64,000 bases of DNA from Planctomycetota bacterium (lineage in GTDB: Bacteria > Planctomycetota > PUPC01 > DSUN01), in NCBI GenBank assembly GCA_035384565.1, contig DAOOIT010000007.1, positions 68,882-132,881 on the forward strand, written 5' to 3'. This document shows, piece after piece, positions 1-7,597 of the stretch. The notes below the pieces were generated by a model. It worked only from the letters and a program-made list of their open reading frames with translations, did no database searches and was not told where the DNA came from. The stretch's first letter is position 1. Each line of letters opens with the position of its first letter. A program made the translations under genes and the position numbers.

Positions 1-491
1 TCCACGTAGCACGTGGCCTGGAGCGCCCCGATCGCCACCTGGCGCGCCGTGTCGGGCTTGGCCTTGGCCAGCACCTGCTTGAGGAACTCCTCGGCCTGGC
101 GGCGCGTGGCGGCCTCCCCTGTGCCCACGTTGGCGACGAGCGCAATGTCGGGTTCGTCGCGCCCCGCGCGCGGCGCCAGGAGGGCCAGGGCGCACTCGCA
201 CCCCGACAGCCACCGCACGAGCAGTTCGGGATCGGCCTCGTCGTTCCTCCGCATCTCTTCGAGAATCTTGTCGTAAAGCGGCTTGAGCTTCTCAAGAGCG
301 GCCTTTACCTCAGGCTCCTGGAAGAAGGCATGGAGCGGCGTCTCGCGCACGCCCGGGTGCGTGCCGTCGTAGTGAATCACGAGCCAGGCCTCGGCCGGCA
401 GGTAGCTCGTGAGGTCCCGTTCGGCCCCGAACGCCGCGCCTAGCCCCAGCAGCAACACGAGCGACCTGACACACAGGCGGCCTGGCTTCAT
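1..491 (-). CDS. Exported protein of unknown function, 3' end outside window
   Basis: An open frame runs from an ATG at 491 to the window edge, giving at least 163 residues. The N-terminus (MKPGRLCVRSLVLLLGLGAA) is a clear Sec signal peptide with likely cleavage after AFGA, so the product is exported. The mature part begins with a segment about a 'YLPAEAWLVIHYDG' stretch and continues with helical, charged sequence. Planctomycete genomes hold large families of such secreted proteins, but I do not recognise a specific one. A good sigma70-like promoter lies just upstream on the same strand (540-568). The C-terminus and any diagnostic domain are missing. Confidence 0.7.
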   Translation of the reverse strand, partial: MKPGRLCVRSLVLLLGLGAAFGAERDLTSYLPAEAWLVIHYDGTHPGVRETPLHAFFQEPEVKAALEKLKPLYDKILEEMRRNDEADPELLVRWLSGCECALALLAPRAGRDEPDIALVANVGTGEAATRRQAEEFLKQVLAKAKPDTARQVAIGALQATCYV

Positions 492-539
492 CGGTGGGCC
501 TCGCAGTCGGGGAATGGGGCATCGGAATGTTACACAGGG

Positions 540-568
540 ATTCTACCGCGTGGCCCCTGGCGCGTCAA
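540..568 (-). promoter_or_regulatory. Sigma70-like promoter of the leftmost gene
   Basis: On the minus strand TTGACG and TAGAAT are separated by 17 bp, about 50 bp upstream of the ATG at 491. Confidence 0.6.
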
Positions 569-623
569 TCCCGCAGCGGATATAATCCCCCTTGGCCATA
601 GTGCGGGCGTTGTCGCCTCCACT

Positions 624-696
624 CGTAGTGCCGGCTTCAGCCCGTATCCGTCGAATGCCAGAACGAAGCCAGATACGGCCTGAAGGCCGCACTACG
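624..696. repeat. REP-like imperfect inverted repeat
   Basis: Arms 624-648 and 672-696 are 25 nt each and match at 22 positions (the first begins CGTAGTGCCGGC, the second ends GCCGCACTACG). It lies between a perfect TATAAT (581-586) and the M42 peptidase start, so it would be in that gene's leader. It looks like a dispersed palindromic repeat. Confidence 0.6.
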
Positions 697-724
697 AACC
701 AGGAACCGCATTCAGGGGAAAGCC

Positions 725-1804
725 ATGGACCCTCAGACGCTCGACCTGCTCAAGGAACTCACCGAGGCGCCCGGCCTGCCGGGCCACGAGGAGGCGGTCC
801 GCCAGATCGTCGCCCGCCGCGTTGAGGGCCTCGCCGACGTGAGCTACGACCGCATGGGCAACATCGTGTGCAAGAAAACGGGCGACCCCGCCGGCCCGCG
901 CGTGATGCTGCCCGGCCACATGGACGAGATCGGCTTCGTCGTCAGCGGCATCACCGACGAAGGCTACCTGCGCTTCTCCGCCCTCGGCGGCTGGTGGGAC
1001 CACGTGATCCTCGCCCAGCGCGTCACCGTCCACTCCTCCAAAGGCGCCTACCCCGGCATCATCGGCTCCAAGGCCCCCCACGTGCTCACCCCGGAGGAAC
1101 GGCAGAAATTCGTCAAGCGGGAAGACATGTTCGTGGACGTCGGGGCGAAGGACAAGAAGGACGCGACGAAGAAGCTCGGCATCCGTGTGGGCGATCCGGT
1201 GGTGCCCATCTGCCCCTTCGGCACGATGCATAACAAGAAACTCCTCCTCGGCAAGGCATTCGATGACCGCGTGGGCGTCGCCATGTTCATTGACACCCTC
1301 CGCAAGCTCGTGGGCGCGAAGCACCCCAACACCGTCTACGGCGTGGGCACGGTTCAGGAGGAGGTGGGCACGCGCGGCGCGCAGACCGCCGCCCACGCCG
1401 TCGAGCCCGACGTGTGCCTCGTCATGGAGGTCGGCATCGCCAGCGACACCCCCGGCTTCCCCAAGGAGGACAAGGAGAAGGGCACGCTCGGCAAGGGGCC
1501 CCAGATTTGCTTCCTCGATGGCGGCATGATCCCCAACCTCAAGCTCCGCGACTTCCTGGTGGACCTGGCCGAGGAGAAGAAGATTCCCTACCAGATCTCC
1601 ATGCTCAGCGGCGGCGCGACGGACGGGCGGCCAATCCACATCCACGGCCTCGGCGTGCCCACCGTCTACATCGGCCTGGCCACCCGCTACATCCACAGCC
1701 CCGCCGGCGTCCTTCACAGCGACGACTACGACAACGCCGTCCGCTTGATCGTCGAGGCCGTCAAGCGCCTCGATGCCAAGACCGTGCGGACGTTCTATCC
1801 CTAA
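725..1804 (+). CDS. M42 family metallopeptidase (glutamyl aminopeptidase / endoglucanase-like)
   Basis: A cytoplasmic co-catalytic metallo-aminopeptidase of 359 aa, the usual M42 length. Metal ligands are visible in order: H65 and D67 in PGHMDEIG, D180/D181 in AFDDRVG, E212/E213 in QEEVGTRGA, E235, and H324 in RYIHSPAGVLHSDDYD. M42 enzymes form dodecameric tetrahedral shells and trim short peptides; several were misnamed cellulases. The ATG at 725 follows an AGGGGAAAG ribosome site. A perfect TATAAT lies at 581-586 with only a weak -35, and a palindromic repeat sits in the leader. Exact substrate preference cannot be read from sequence. Confidence 0.9.
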   Translation: MDPQTLDLLKELTEAPGLPGHEEAVRQIVARRVEGLADVSYDRMGNIVCKKTGDPAGPRVMLPGHMDEIGFVVSGITDEGYLRFSALGGWWDHVILAQRVTVHSSKGAYPGIIGSKAPHVLTPEERQKFVKREDMFVDVGAKDKKDATKKLGIRVGDPVVPICPFGTMHNKKLLLGKAFDDRVGVAMFIDTLRKLVGAKHPNTVYGVGTVQEEVGTRGAQTAAHAVEPDVCLVMEVGIASDTPGFPKEDKEKGTLGKGPQICFLDGGMIPNLKLRDFLVDLAEEKKIPYQISMLSGGATDGRPIHIHGLGVPTVYIGLATRYIHSPAGVLHSDDYDNAVRLIVEAVKRLDAKTVRTFYP

Positions 1805-1860
1805 GCCAGCCCCGAGAACGGCACGGTGTTGGGGATGGGTGTTCGGTGTGGGGGGCGAGA

Positions 1861-1921
1861 CGAAGACGCATCTCGTCCCTACGCTCTGCGTGGGGACGGT
1901 CCGCCGACCGCTCCGCGGTCA
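1861..1921. repeat. Dispersed intergenic repeat fragment with hairpins
   Basis: The stretch around 'CCCTACGCTCTGCGTGGGG' followed by a GACCG-CTCCG-CGGTC hairpin (about 1904-1920) resembles a repeat common in planctomycete spacers; in one frame it gives the familiar spurious peptide VPTLCVGT. It lies between convergent genes (M42 peptidase and AAA+ ATPase). Confidence 0.4.
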
Positions 1922-2015
1922 CCGGCATGGACGCGGAATGTCCCATTCACCGCCCCATGCGGGCGCCGGGGCCAGGAGGCGAGGGGCTCGAGGACGGGAA
2001 CGAGGCCGGGAGGCA

Positions 2016-3536
2016 TCAGGTATCCCTCGCCTGCGCGCGCGACGCCGGCCGCGCGCGGTCGGCCGCCCACTCGCGCAGGCCGGCAATGTCCTCGCGCATC
2101 GTGACGGAGAGGGGCACGGACTCCTTGACGCAGGCGACGATGTCGCGCTGCTCGACTTCGCGCCCCTGGTCGAAGGCATCGTAGAGGGCAGAGACGATAG
2201 CCTGCTCGATCTCGGCCCCGCTGAAACCTTCGGTGAGCGCGGCCAGTTCGCCCAGGTTGCACAGCTTCGGGTCACGCCGCCGCTTGCGCAGGTGGATCGC
2301 GAAGATTTCCTCCCGCTCGGCGCGGCTGGGGAGGTCTATGAAGAAGATTTCGTCGAAGCGGCCCTTCCGCAACAGTTCGGGCGGCAGGGCGCCGATGTTG
2401 TTCGCCGTGGCAATGGTGAACACCAGGGCATTCGTCTCCTGAAGCCAGGTGATGAACGTGCCGAAGACGCGCGCCGTGGTCCCCGCGTCGCTGATGCCCG
2501 AGCTCTCCGTGCCAGAGAATGCCTTCTCGATCTCGTCCACCCACAGAATGGCGGGGGCGATGGACTCGGCGACCTGGAGGGCATGCCGCATGTTGCTCTC
2601 GGACGAGCCGATGAAGCGGTCGAAGATGCGGCTGATGTCGAACCGCAGCAGCGGCACACCCCAGAGCTGGGCCACGGCCTTGGCGGTGAGGCTCTTGCCG
2701 CAGCCCTGCACGCCGAGCAGCAGCACGCCCTTCGGGCGCGGCAGGCCGTAGGCGCGTGCCTCGTCGGTGAAGGCGCGGGCGCGCTTGCGCAGCCACTCCT
2801 TCAGGATGTCCAGCCCCCCCACGTCGCCCATGCCCTCGCGAGGGTCATAGTATTCGAGCAGGCCCGACTTGCGGATGATCTGTTTCTTCTCGCTGATCAC
2901 GGCCTCGATGTCGCTGGCGTCGAGCTTGGCGTCACGCACCAGAGCCTGCGAGAAGACGCGCTCGGCCTCGTCCAGCGTCAGGCCCAGCACAGCCGTCACC
3001 AGCCGGTCGCGGTCCGCGGGCGAAAGATTCACCCGGGCGGTGCCGGCCTCGGTCACCTCGCGCGCCAGGTCGGCAAGCAATCCTTCCATCACCTGGCGGC
3101 CGGGCACCGGCAGGTCCACCACCGTCACCGACTTCTGAAGCTCAAAGGGCAGCTCGAGCAGGGGCGAGAGGAAGACGACCGTCTTGTATGACCGCCGCAG
3201 CGAGTGGCACAGGTCGCGAAGCTGGCGCACCACCACGGGGTCCTTGAGATAGGGGTGGAAGTCCTTGAGCACGTAGATGCACGGCTGGGCGTCCTGGAGC
3301 ACGGCGTTGAGGGCCTCGAGCGGCTTGCGGCCCATGTCGCCCGCCTCGCGCAGGCCGCTGGCCACCTCCACGGTGCGCATGCCATCGGTAGCCGTCCACA
3401 CGGCCAAGTTCTTCTTCTGAGCCCGCGCGATCCGCAGCAGCAGGTACATCGCCCGGTCCTCCTCCCACGTGACCAGGTAGAGGATCGGGTAGCGGGCGCG
3501 AATGAGCACATCGAGCTGGCGAAGGACGTCGCTCAT
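2016..3536 (-). CDS. Ycf46-like AAA+ ATPase
   Basis: A 506-aa single-AAA protein. The N-terminal ~230 residues match the non-catalytic domain of Ycf46-type proteins (starting 'LDVLIRARYPILYLVTWEE'). The AAA module follows: Walker A GVQGCGKS (275-282), Walker B ILWVDEIEKAF with D334/E335, sensor-1 region ATANN (376-380), and GRFDE with an arginine-finger candidate at R393. No protease domain is attached, unlike FtsH. Family members are found in cyanobacteria, plastids and planctomycetes; roles are poorly known, with links to inorganic carbon use in cyanobacteria. Monocistronic, with its own promoter at 3572-3601. The substrate is unknown. Confidence 0.85.
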   Translation of the reverse strand: MSDVLRQLDVLIRARYPILYLVTWEEDRAMYLLLRIARAQKKNLAVWTATDGMRTVEVASGLREAGDMGRKPLEALNAVLQDAQPCIYVLKDFHPYLKDPVVVRQLRDLCHSLRRSYKTVVFLSPLLELPFELQKSVTVVDLPVPGRQVMEGLLADLAREVTEAGTARVNLSPADRDRLVTAVLGLTLDEAERVFSQALVRDAKLDASDIEAVISEKKQIIRKSGLLEYYDPREGMGDVGGLDILKEWLRKRARAFTDEARAYGLPRPKGVLLLGVQGCGKSLTAKAVAQLWGVPLLRFDISRIFDRFIGSSESNMRHALQVAESIAPAILWVDEIEKAFSGTESSGISDAGTTARVFGTFITWLQETNALVFTIATANNIGALPPELLRKGRFDEIFFIDLPSRAEREEIFAIHLRKRRRDPKLCNLGELAALTEGFSGAEIEQAIVSALYDAFDQGREVEQRDIVACVKESVPLSVTMREDIAGLREWAADRARPASRAQARDT

Positions 3537-3571
3537 GCCTGGGTCCCCTTTGCGCAGGGCAAGGTGCCTTC

Positions 3572-3601
3572 ATTGTGCGTCGGCGGGGGGGGCCGTGTCA
3601 A
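3572..3601 (-). promoter_or_regulatory. Sigma70-like promoter of the AAA+ ATPase gene
   Basis: Minus strand TTGACA, an 18-bp spacer, then CACAAT; about 35 bp upstream of the ATG at 3536. Confidence 0.5.
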
Positions 3602-3689
3602 GGAGCAGCACAAACCAGGCGGTTGCGATGTCGGACGTTCCTGCGGGCGGACCGTTCGCCTGAGGCTTCAGATGTCGGACCCGCCACGG

Positions 3690-4070
3690 TTTGACCATCC
3701 CGACGCGGCCCCCGCTGGGGAGCGCGCGACGGGAGATGCGGCGCCAGCGAGGACCGTCCCATAACCCTCTATGCCCCAACGCCTTACGCCCTCCGGCCAT
3801 TCCTGCACCCATACTTGCTCATCCCGCAGATGAGCGAATATGGCCGGAGCCGCGAGAATCGCCGATCCTCGCCCTTCCATCCATGCTGTATCACTTCCCC
3901 CCCTCACAGGGTTGATACAGCATGCGCAGGCTGCGCCCGCCAGCCCCTCGGCAGGGCCCTCCCCAGGAACCGCCAGGTCCGCAGGGAGAGGGCATGCCCA
4001 CGCCCTGCACCGGCCAGTCGAGGCAGGACCGGCAGACCCCGAAGAGGCCCTTCTCTCAAGTTCCGTCCCG
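3690..4070 (+). repeat. Dispersed hairpin element, copy A
   Basis: This ~380-bp stretch fills most of the 743-bp spacer before rsfS. At its centre is a hairpin with perfect 12-bp arms, CATGCTGTATCA (3882-3893) and TGATACAGCATG (3913-3924). Flanks on both sides match copy B (24390-24770) in inverted orientation; over 150 bp from the hairpin I count 18 differences (about 88% identity). No transposase is present. Outer boundaries are by eye. The remainder of the spacer (3602-3689 and 4071-4162) shows nothing further. Confidence 0.75.
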
Positions 4071-4162
4071 AAGGTTCCAGTACCTTCGTGAGGCCCTCAG
4101 GTCCTGCTGCTGGCGAAAGCCCAAGGTGACATCGCAACCGCCTCAGCACAAACAACCGGCGC

Positions 4163-4190
4163 TTGACAAACGCCGCCCGTTGGCCAAAAT
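4163..4190 (+). promoter_or_regulatory. Sigma70-like promoter of rsfS
   Basis: TTGACA (4163-4168), a 16-bp spacer, CAAAAT (4185-4190). The start of transcription would be near 4197, leaving almost no leader for the ATG at 4205. Confidence 0.5.
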
Positions 4191-4279
4191 CATAGGGACG
4201 CAGGATGCGCCAGGCACACGGCCCTGGATGGAGTGTGCGGGGCGCCGCGAAGCCAGCCTCGGAACCTAGGAGAAACCGC

Positions 4280-4624
4280 CTGACTCCCCAGGAACTCGCC
4301 ATTGCGTGTGCCCGCATCGCGGACGACCTGAAGGCCGAGGACCTCCTGATCCTCGACCTGCGAAAGCTCACCTCGATCACCGACTGTTTCGTGTTGGCCA
4401 CGGCTGCCAGCGAGCGCCAGCTCAAGGCCATCGCCGACCGCCTCCACCGCGACCTCAAGGCCCGGGGCATCACCCACCTCGGCATCGAGGGCGAGCCCAC
4501 CGGCGGCTGGGTCCTGATGGACTATGTGGATGTGGTCGTGCATCTGTTCAGCCGCGAGGCCCGCGCCTTCTACGCCCTCGAGATGCTCTGGGGCGATGCG
4601 CCGCGGATCCCCTGGCAGCCGTAG
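4280..4624 (+). CDS. rsfS: Ribosomal silencing factor RsfS
   Basis: RsfS binds uL14 on the large subunit and blocks subunit joining when nutrients are short. The core 'DLLILDLRKLTSITDCFVLA', the SERQLKAIAD segment and the C-terminal LEMLW are classic for the family. I place the start at CTG 4280: AGGAG at 4268-4272 lies 7 nt upstream, and the resulting 114-aa protein lines up end to end with E. coli RsfS as I recall it. The conventional alternative, ATG 4205, would add 25 residues unlike the family (MRQAHGPGWSVRG...), has no spaced ribosome site, and would sit only a few bases after the predicted transcription start. Identity is sure; the CTG start is an inference. Confidence 0.9.
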   Translation: MTPQELAIACARIADDLKAEDLLILDLRKLTSITDCFVLATAASERQLKAIADRLHRDLKARGITHLGIEGEPTGGWVLMDYVDVVVHLFSREARAFYALEMLWGDAPRIPWQP

Positions 4625-4668
4625 CGCCGCGCTCTGAGGCAACCCCGCCCTTCTGCCGTGTTTCCCGT

Positions 4669-4696
4669 TTGCAACAAACCGCCCCATGGGCATAAT
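4669..4696 (+). promoter_or_regulatory. Sigma70-like promoter of argS
   Basis: TTGCAA (4669-4674), 16-bp spacer, CATAAT (4691-4696), followed by GGAGG-type ribosome site and ATG at 4724. Confidence 0.5.
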
Positions 4697-4723
4697 AGAG
4701 GGTCTATCCATCGGAGGCGACCG

Positions 4724-6478
4724 ATGCTGGAACGAGCGCTGGTGACGGGATTCCAGGCCGCGCTGGCTGAAGCCGCGGCGCGCGCCTTTGGCGACGTGGA
4801 CCTGGGTGGGTTAGCTGTGCAGTTCGCCCCGACGCCGAGTCCCGACGTGGGCGACCTGGGCTTCGGGTGCTTCCCACTAGCCAAGGTGCTGCGGCGCAAG
4901 CCGCACGACGTTGCGGCGACGCTGGCCGAGACGATTCAGCTCCCGCCCCTGTTCCGCAAGACCCAGGCCGTGGGACCCTACCTCAACCTGTTCCTCGACC
5001 GCGGGGCATTCCTGGGAGCGCTGTGCCGCGAGATCGCCGCGGCCGGGCAGGCCTATGGCAACGCCGAGGCCCCCAGCGGCCAGACGATCGCCCTCGAGTT
5101 CTCCTCGCCCAACACGAACAAGCCGCAGCACCTGGGCCACGTGCGGAACAACGTGCTGGGCATGGCCCTCGCCCGCATCCTCGAGGCGGCGGGCCACCGT
5201 GTGCTCAAGCTCAACCTCATCAACGACCGCGGCGTCCACATCTGCCAGTCCATGCTCGCCTACCAGCGCTGGGGCAACGGCGCCACGCCCCAATCCACAG
5301 GCCGCAAGGGCGACCACTTCGTGGGCGACTACTACGTGCGTTTCGCCCGGGAGGCGGAGAAAGACCCCAGCCTGAAAGATCAGGCCCAGGACCTCCTGCG
5401 CCGCTGGGAGCAGGGCGACCCCCAGGTGGTGGCCCTCTGGCGCACGATGAACGGCTGGGTCTACGAGGGCTTCGACGCCACCTACCGCCGCCTGGGCGTG
5501 GAGTTCGACCGCATCTACCACGAGAGCGAGACGTATCGCCACGGGCGCGACATCGTGCTCAAGGCCCTCGCCGAGGGCCGCTGCTACCGCCTGCCCGACG
5601 GCGCCGTGGAGGCCGACCTGGAAGCCGACGGCCTGGACAAGAAGATCCTCCTCCGCCGCGACGGCACCACAGTCTACATCACCCAGGACCTCGGCACGGC
5701 CGTTGCCCGGCACGGCGAACTGGGCTTCGACCGTATGTACTACGTCGTCGCCAGCGAGCAGATCCACCATTTCCGGGTGCTCTTCGCCCTGTTGCGGCGA
5801 TTCGGCTATGAGTGGGCCGCCAACTGCCGCCACGTGAGCTACGGCATGGTCTACCTGCCCGAAGGCAAGATGAAGAGCCGCGAGGGCAAGGTGGTGGATG
5901 CCGACGACCTGATGGACGAGGTGGAGGCGCTGGCCGCCGAGGCCGTGCGCGAGAAGCACGCCGACATCGCGCCCGCCGACCTCGCCCGCCGCGGGACGCA
6001 GATCGCCCTGGGCGCCATCAAGTTCTACCTCCTCGCCGTCAACCTCGAGAAGGACATCACGTTCGACCCTGCCGCGAGCGTGAGCTTCGAGGGCGACACG
6101 GGGCCCTACGTGCAGTACTCGCACACCCGCATCTGCGGCATCCTGCGCAAGGCGGAGGCAACTGTGGGCGGGGCGTCCCTGCCCCGCGAGGCCGACTTCG
6201 CCGCACTCGGCAACAACGCCGAAACGGCCCTCGGGCTGCTCCTGATGCAGTTTCCCGCCGCCGTGCGCGACGCGGCGGAGTCGTGCAACCCGCAGCGGGT
6301 GGCCAGCCACGTGCTCGAGGTCGCCCGCTCGTTCGCCCAGTTCTATCACGACAGCCCCGTGCTTCAGGCCGAGAGCCCCGGCCTGATCGCCGCGCGGCTC
6401 GAACTATGCCGGGCCACCCAGACCGTGCTCCGGCGCGGCCTCGGCCTCCTGGGCATCGAGGCGCCGGAGCAGATGTGA
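4724..6478 (+). CDS. argS: Arginyl-tRNA synthetase
   Basis: Class I synthetase of 584 aa that charges tRNA-Arg. The HIGH motif is HLGH (136-139) in SSPNTNKPQHLGHVRNN, and the KMSKS loop appears as KMKSR (382-386) in GKMKSREGKVV. The N-terminal ~110 residues form the ArgRS-specific tRNA-binding domain, and the C-terminal helical anticodon-binding region holds 'GDTGPYVQYSHTRICGILRK'. The frame is open further upstream to 4658, but ATG 4724 has GGAGG at proper spacing and begins where family members begin. The next gene follows after a spacer carrying a period-7 hairpin. Confidence 0.95.
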   Translation: MLERALVTGFQAALAEAAARAFGDVDLGGLAVQFAPTPSPDVGDLGFGCFPLAKVLRRKPHDVAATLAETIQLPPLFRKTQAVGPYLNLFLDRGAFLGALCREIAAAGQAYGNAEAPSGQTIALEFSSPNTNKPQHLGHVRNNVLGMALARILEAAGHRVLKLNLINDRGVHICQSMLAYQRWGNGATPQSTGRKGDHFVGDYYVRFAREAEKDPSLKDQAQDLLRRWEQGDPQVVALWRTMNGWVYEGFDATYRRLGVEFDRIYHESETYRHGRDIVLKALAEGRCYRLPDGAVEADLEADGLDKKILLRRDGTTVYITQDLGTAVARHGELGFDRMYYVVASEQIHHFRVLFALLRRFGYEWAANCRHVSYGMVYLPEGKMKSREGKVVDADDLMDEVEALAAEAVREKHADIAPADLARRGTQIALGAIKFYLLAVNLEKDITFDPAASVSFEGDTGPYVQYSHTRICGILRKAEATVGGASLPREADFAALGNNAETALGLLLMQFPAAVRDAAESCNPQRVASHVLEVARSFAQFYHDSPVLQAESPGLIAARLELCRATQTVLRRGLGLLGIEAPEQM

Positions 6479-6484
6479 AGCCTG

Positions 6485-6585
6485 CGATGCGTGATGCGTG
6501 ATACGTGATGCGTGAGAGGAGGGGCCTCGACCTCCAGGCTTTGTTGTCTTCTCACGTATCACGTATCACGCTTCACGTATCACGA
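6485..6585. repeat. Hairpin with period-7 tandem-repeat arms, copy 1
   Basis: The left arm (about 6485-6516) repeats the 7-mer RCGTGAT; the right arm (about 6551-6584) repeats its complement, ATCACGY. The arms would pair into a long stem around a ~35-nt loop. A second copy is at 34149-34268. It sits between argS and the DedA-family gene. Confidence 0.75.
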
Positions 6586-6608
6586 CGCCTTGTTCAGGAA
6601 TCACCCCC

Positions 6609-7523
6609 TTGGCCAACTCAGACCATCAGCCCGAGCCTGCGGCATCGTCGAAGCCCACCCCCTGGTGGCATTTCCACCGCCGCCTGTACCACTGGGTGCT
6701 GCACTGGGCCGACACGCCCTACGGCACGCCGGCGCTCGTCACACTGTCGTTCACCGAGTCGTCCTTCTTCCCGATCCCGCCCGACGTGCTGCTGATGGCT
6801 CTGGGCATTGCCAGGCCCCGGCGGTCGTTCTACTATGCGCTCCTGTGCTCCGCGGCCTCGGTGCTGGGGGGCCTGTTCGGCTACTTCATCGGCTACGCGC
6901 TCTGGAATCCCGTGGGCGCGCCCATCCTCCGGTCGCTCCGCCTTCTCACGCCGGCCAGCCAGGAGGTGCTGGTGCGAGGCGTGGAGGGCCGCATGGTGGT
7001 GGTGAGCGCGCCACATGGCGTCACGCTCCACGCGAGCAAGTGGTCGGAGTGGCTCGGCCTCGCCGAGCCGGCGCTGGACGGCAATGAGGCGATGATGCGG
7101 GTCCACCGCGACCTGCTGCACCGCGAGCGAGCCGCCACCACGCCGCCCATCGGCGAGAGTTCGTACGAGGTCCAGCAGACCACGGCGCCCCTGGCGGTGG
7201 ACGAGCCGGCCTACCTGATGACCGACACTTATCACCAGGCCCGCGCACTCTACGAGAAGTACGACTTCTGGATCGTCTTCGCCGCGGCCTTCACGCCCAT
7301 CCCCTACAAGGTTTTCACCATCCTCAGCGGCCTGATGCAGATGCCCCTCGTGCCCTTCCTCTTCGCCTCGGCCATCGGGCGCTCCATGCGTTTCTTCCTG
7401 GTCGGCGCACTGATCTTCGCCTTCGGCAAACCGGTGCGCCGCTTCATTGACCGCTACTTCAACCTCATCTCGCTCCTGTTCTTCGTCCTGCTGATCGGCT
7501 TCTTCGCCATCCTCGGGATCTAG
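6609..7523 (+). CDS. DedA/VTT-domain membrane protein (YqaA-like) with a central insertion
   Basis: Inner-membrane protein of the SNARE-associated/VTT family, whose members act as lipid scramblases or flippases and support membrane homeostasis. The two halves are split: residues ~35-112 carry 'SFTESSFFPIPPDVLLMALG' and membrane segments, and residues ~218-304 carry FAAAFTPIPYKVFTILSG and further membrane segments. Between them lies ~105 residues of soluble, partly charged sequence that YqaA-type proteins lack; total length is 304 aa against ~190 usual. The start is TTG 6609 with AGGA at 6596-6599. The function of the insertion is unknown. Confidence 0.8.
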   Translation: MANSDHQPEPAASSKPTPWWHFHRRLYHWVLHWADTPYGTPALVTLSFTESSFFPIPPDVLLMALGIARPRRSFYYALLCSAASVLGGLFGYFIGYALWNPVGAPILRSLRLLTPASQEVLVRGVEGRMVVVSAPHGVTLHASKWSEWLGLAEPALDGNEAMMRVHRDLLHRERAATTPPIGESSYEVQQTTAPLAVDEPAYLMTDTYHQARALYEKYDFWIVFAAAFTPIPYKVFTILSGLMQMPLVPFLFASAIGRSMRFFLVGALIFAFGKPVRRFIDRYFNLISLLFFVLLIGFFAILGI

Positions 7524-7597
7524 CGCCCGCAGGGGCCCGCCGCAGTCGGGGCGCGTGCTGCCGGTTCCTCTCCACCCTCTTGCAGGAGGCTGTCGCC

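Noticed and set aside
692..1717. A 341-aa open frame on the minus strand opposite the M42 peptidase, and many similar long frames opposite other genes.
   Set aside because: GC-rich DNA leaves long open shadows. The sense frames match known families; the antisense ones give low-complexity Arg/Ala/Val/His-rich sequence.
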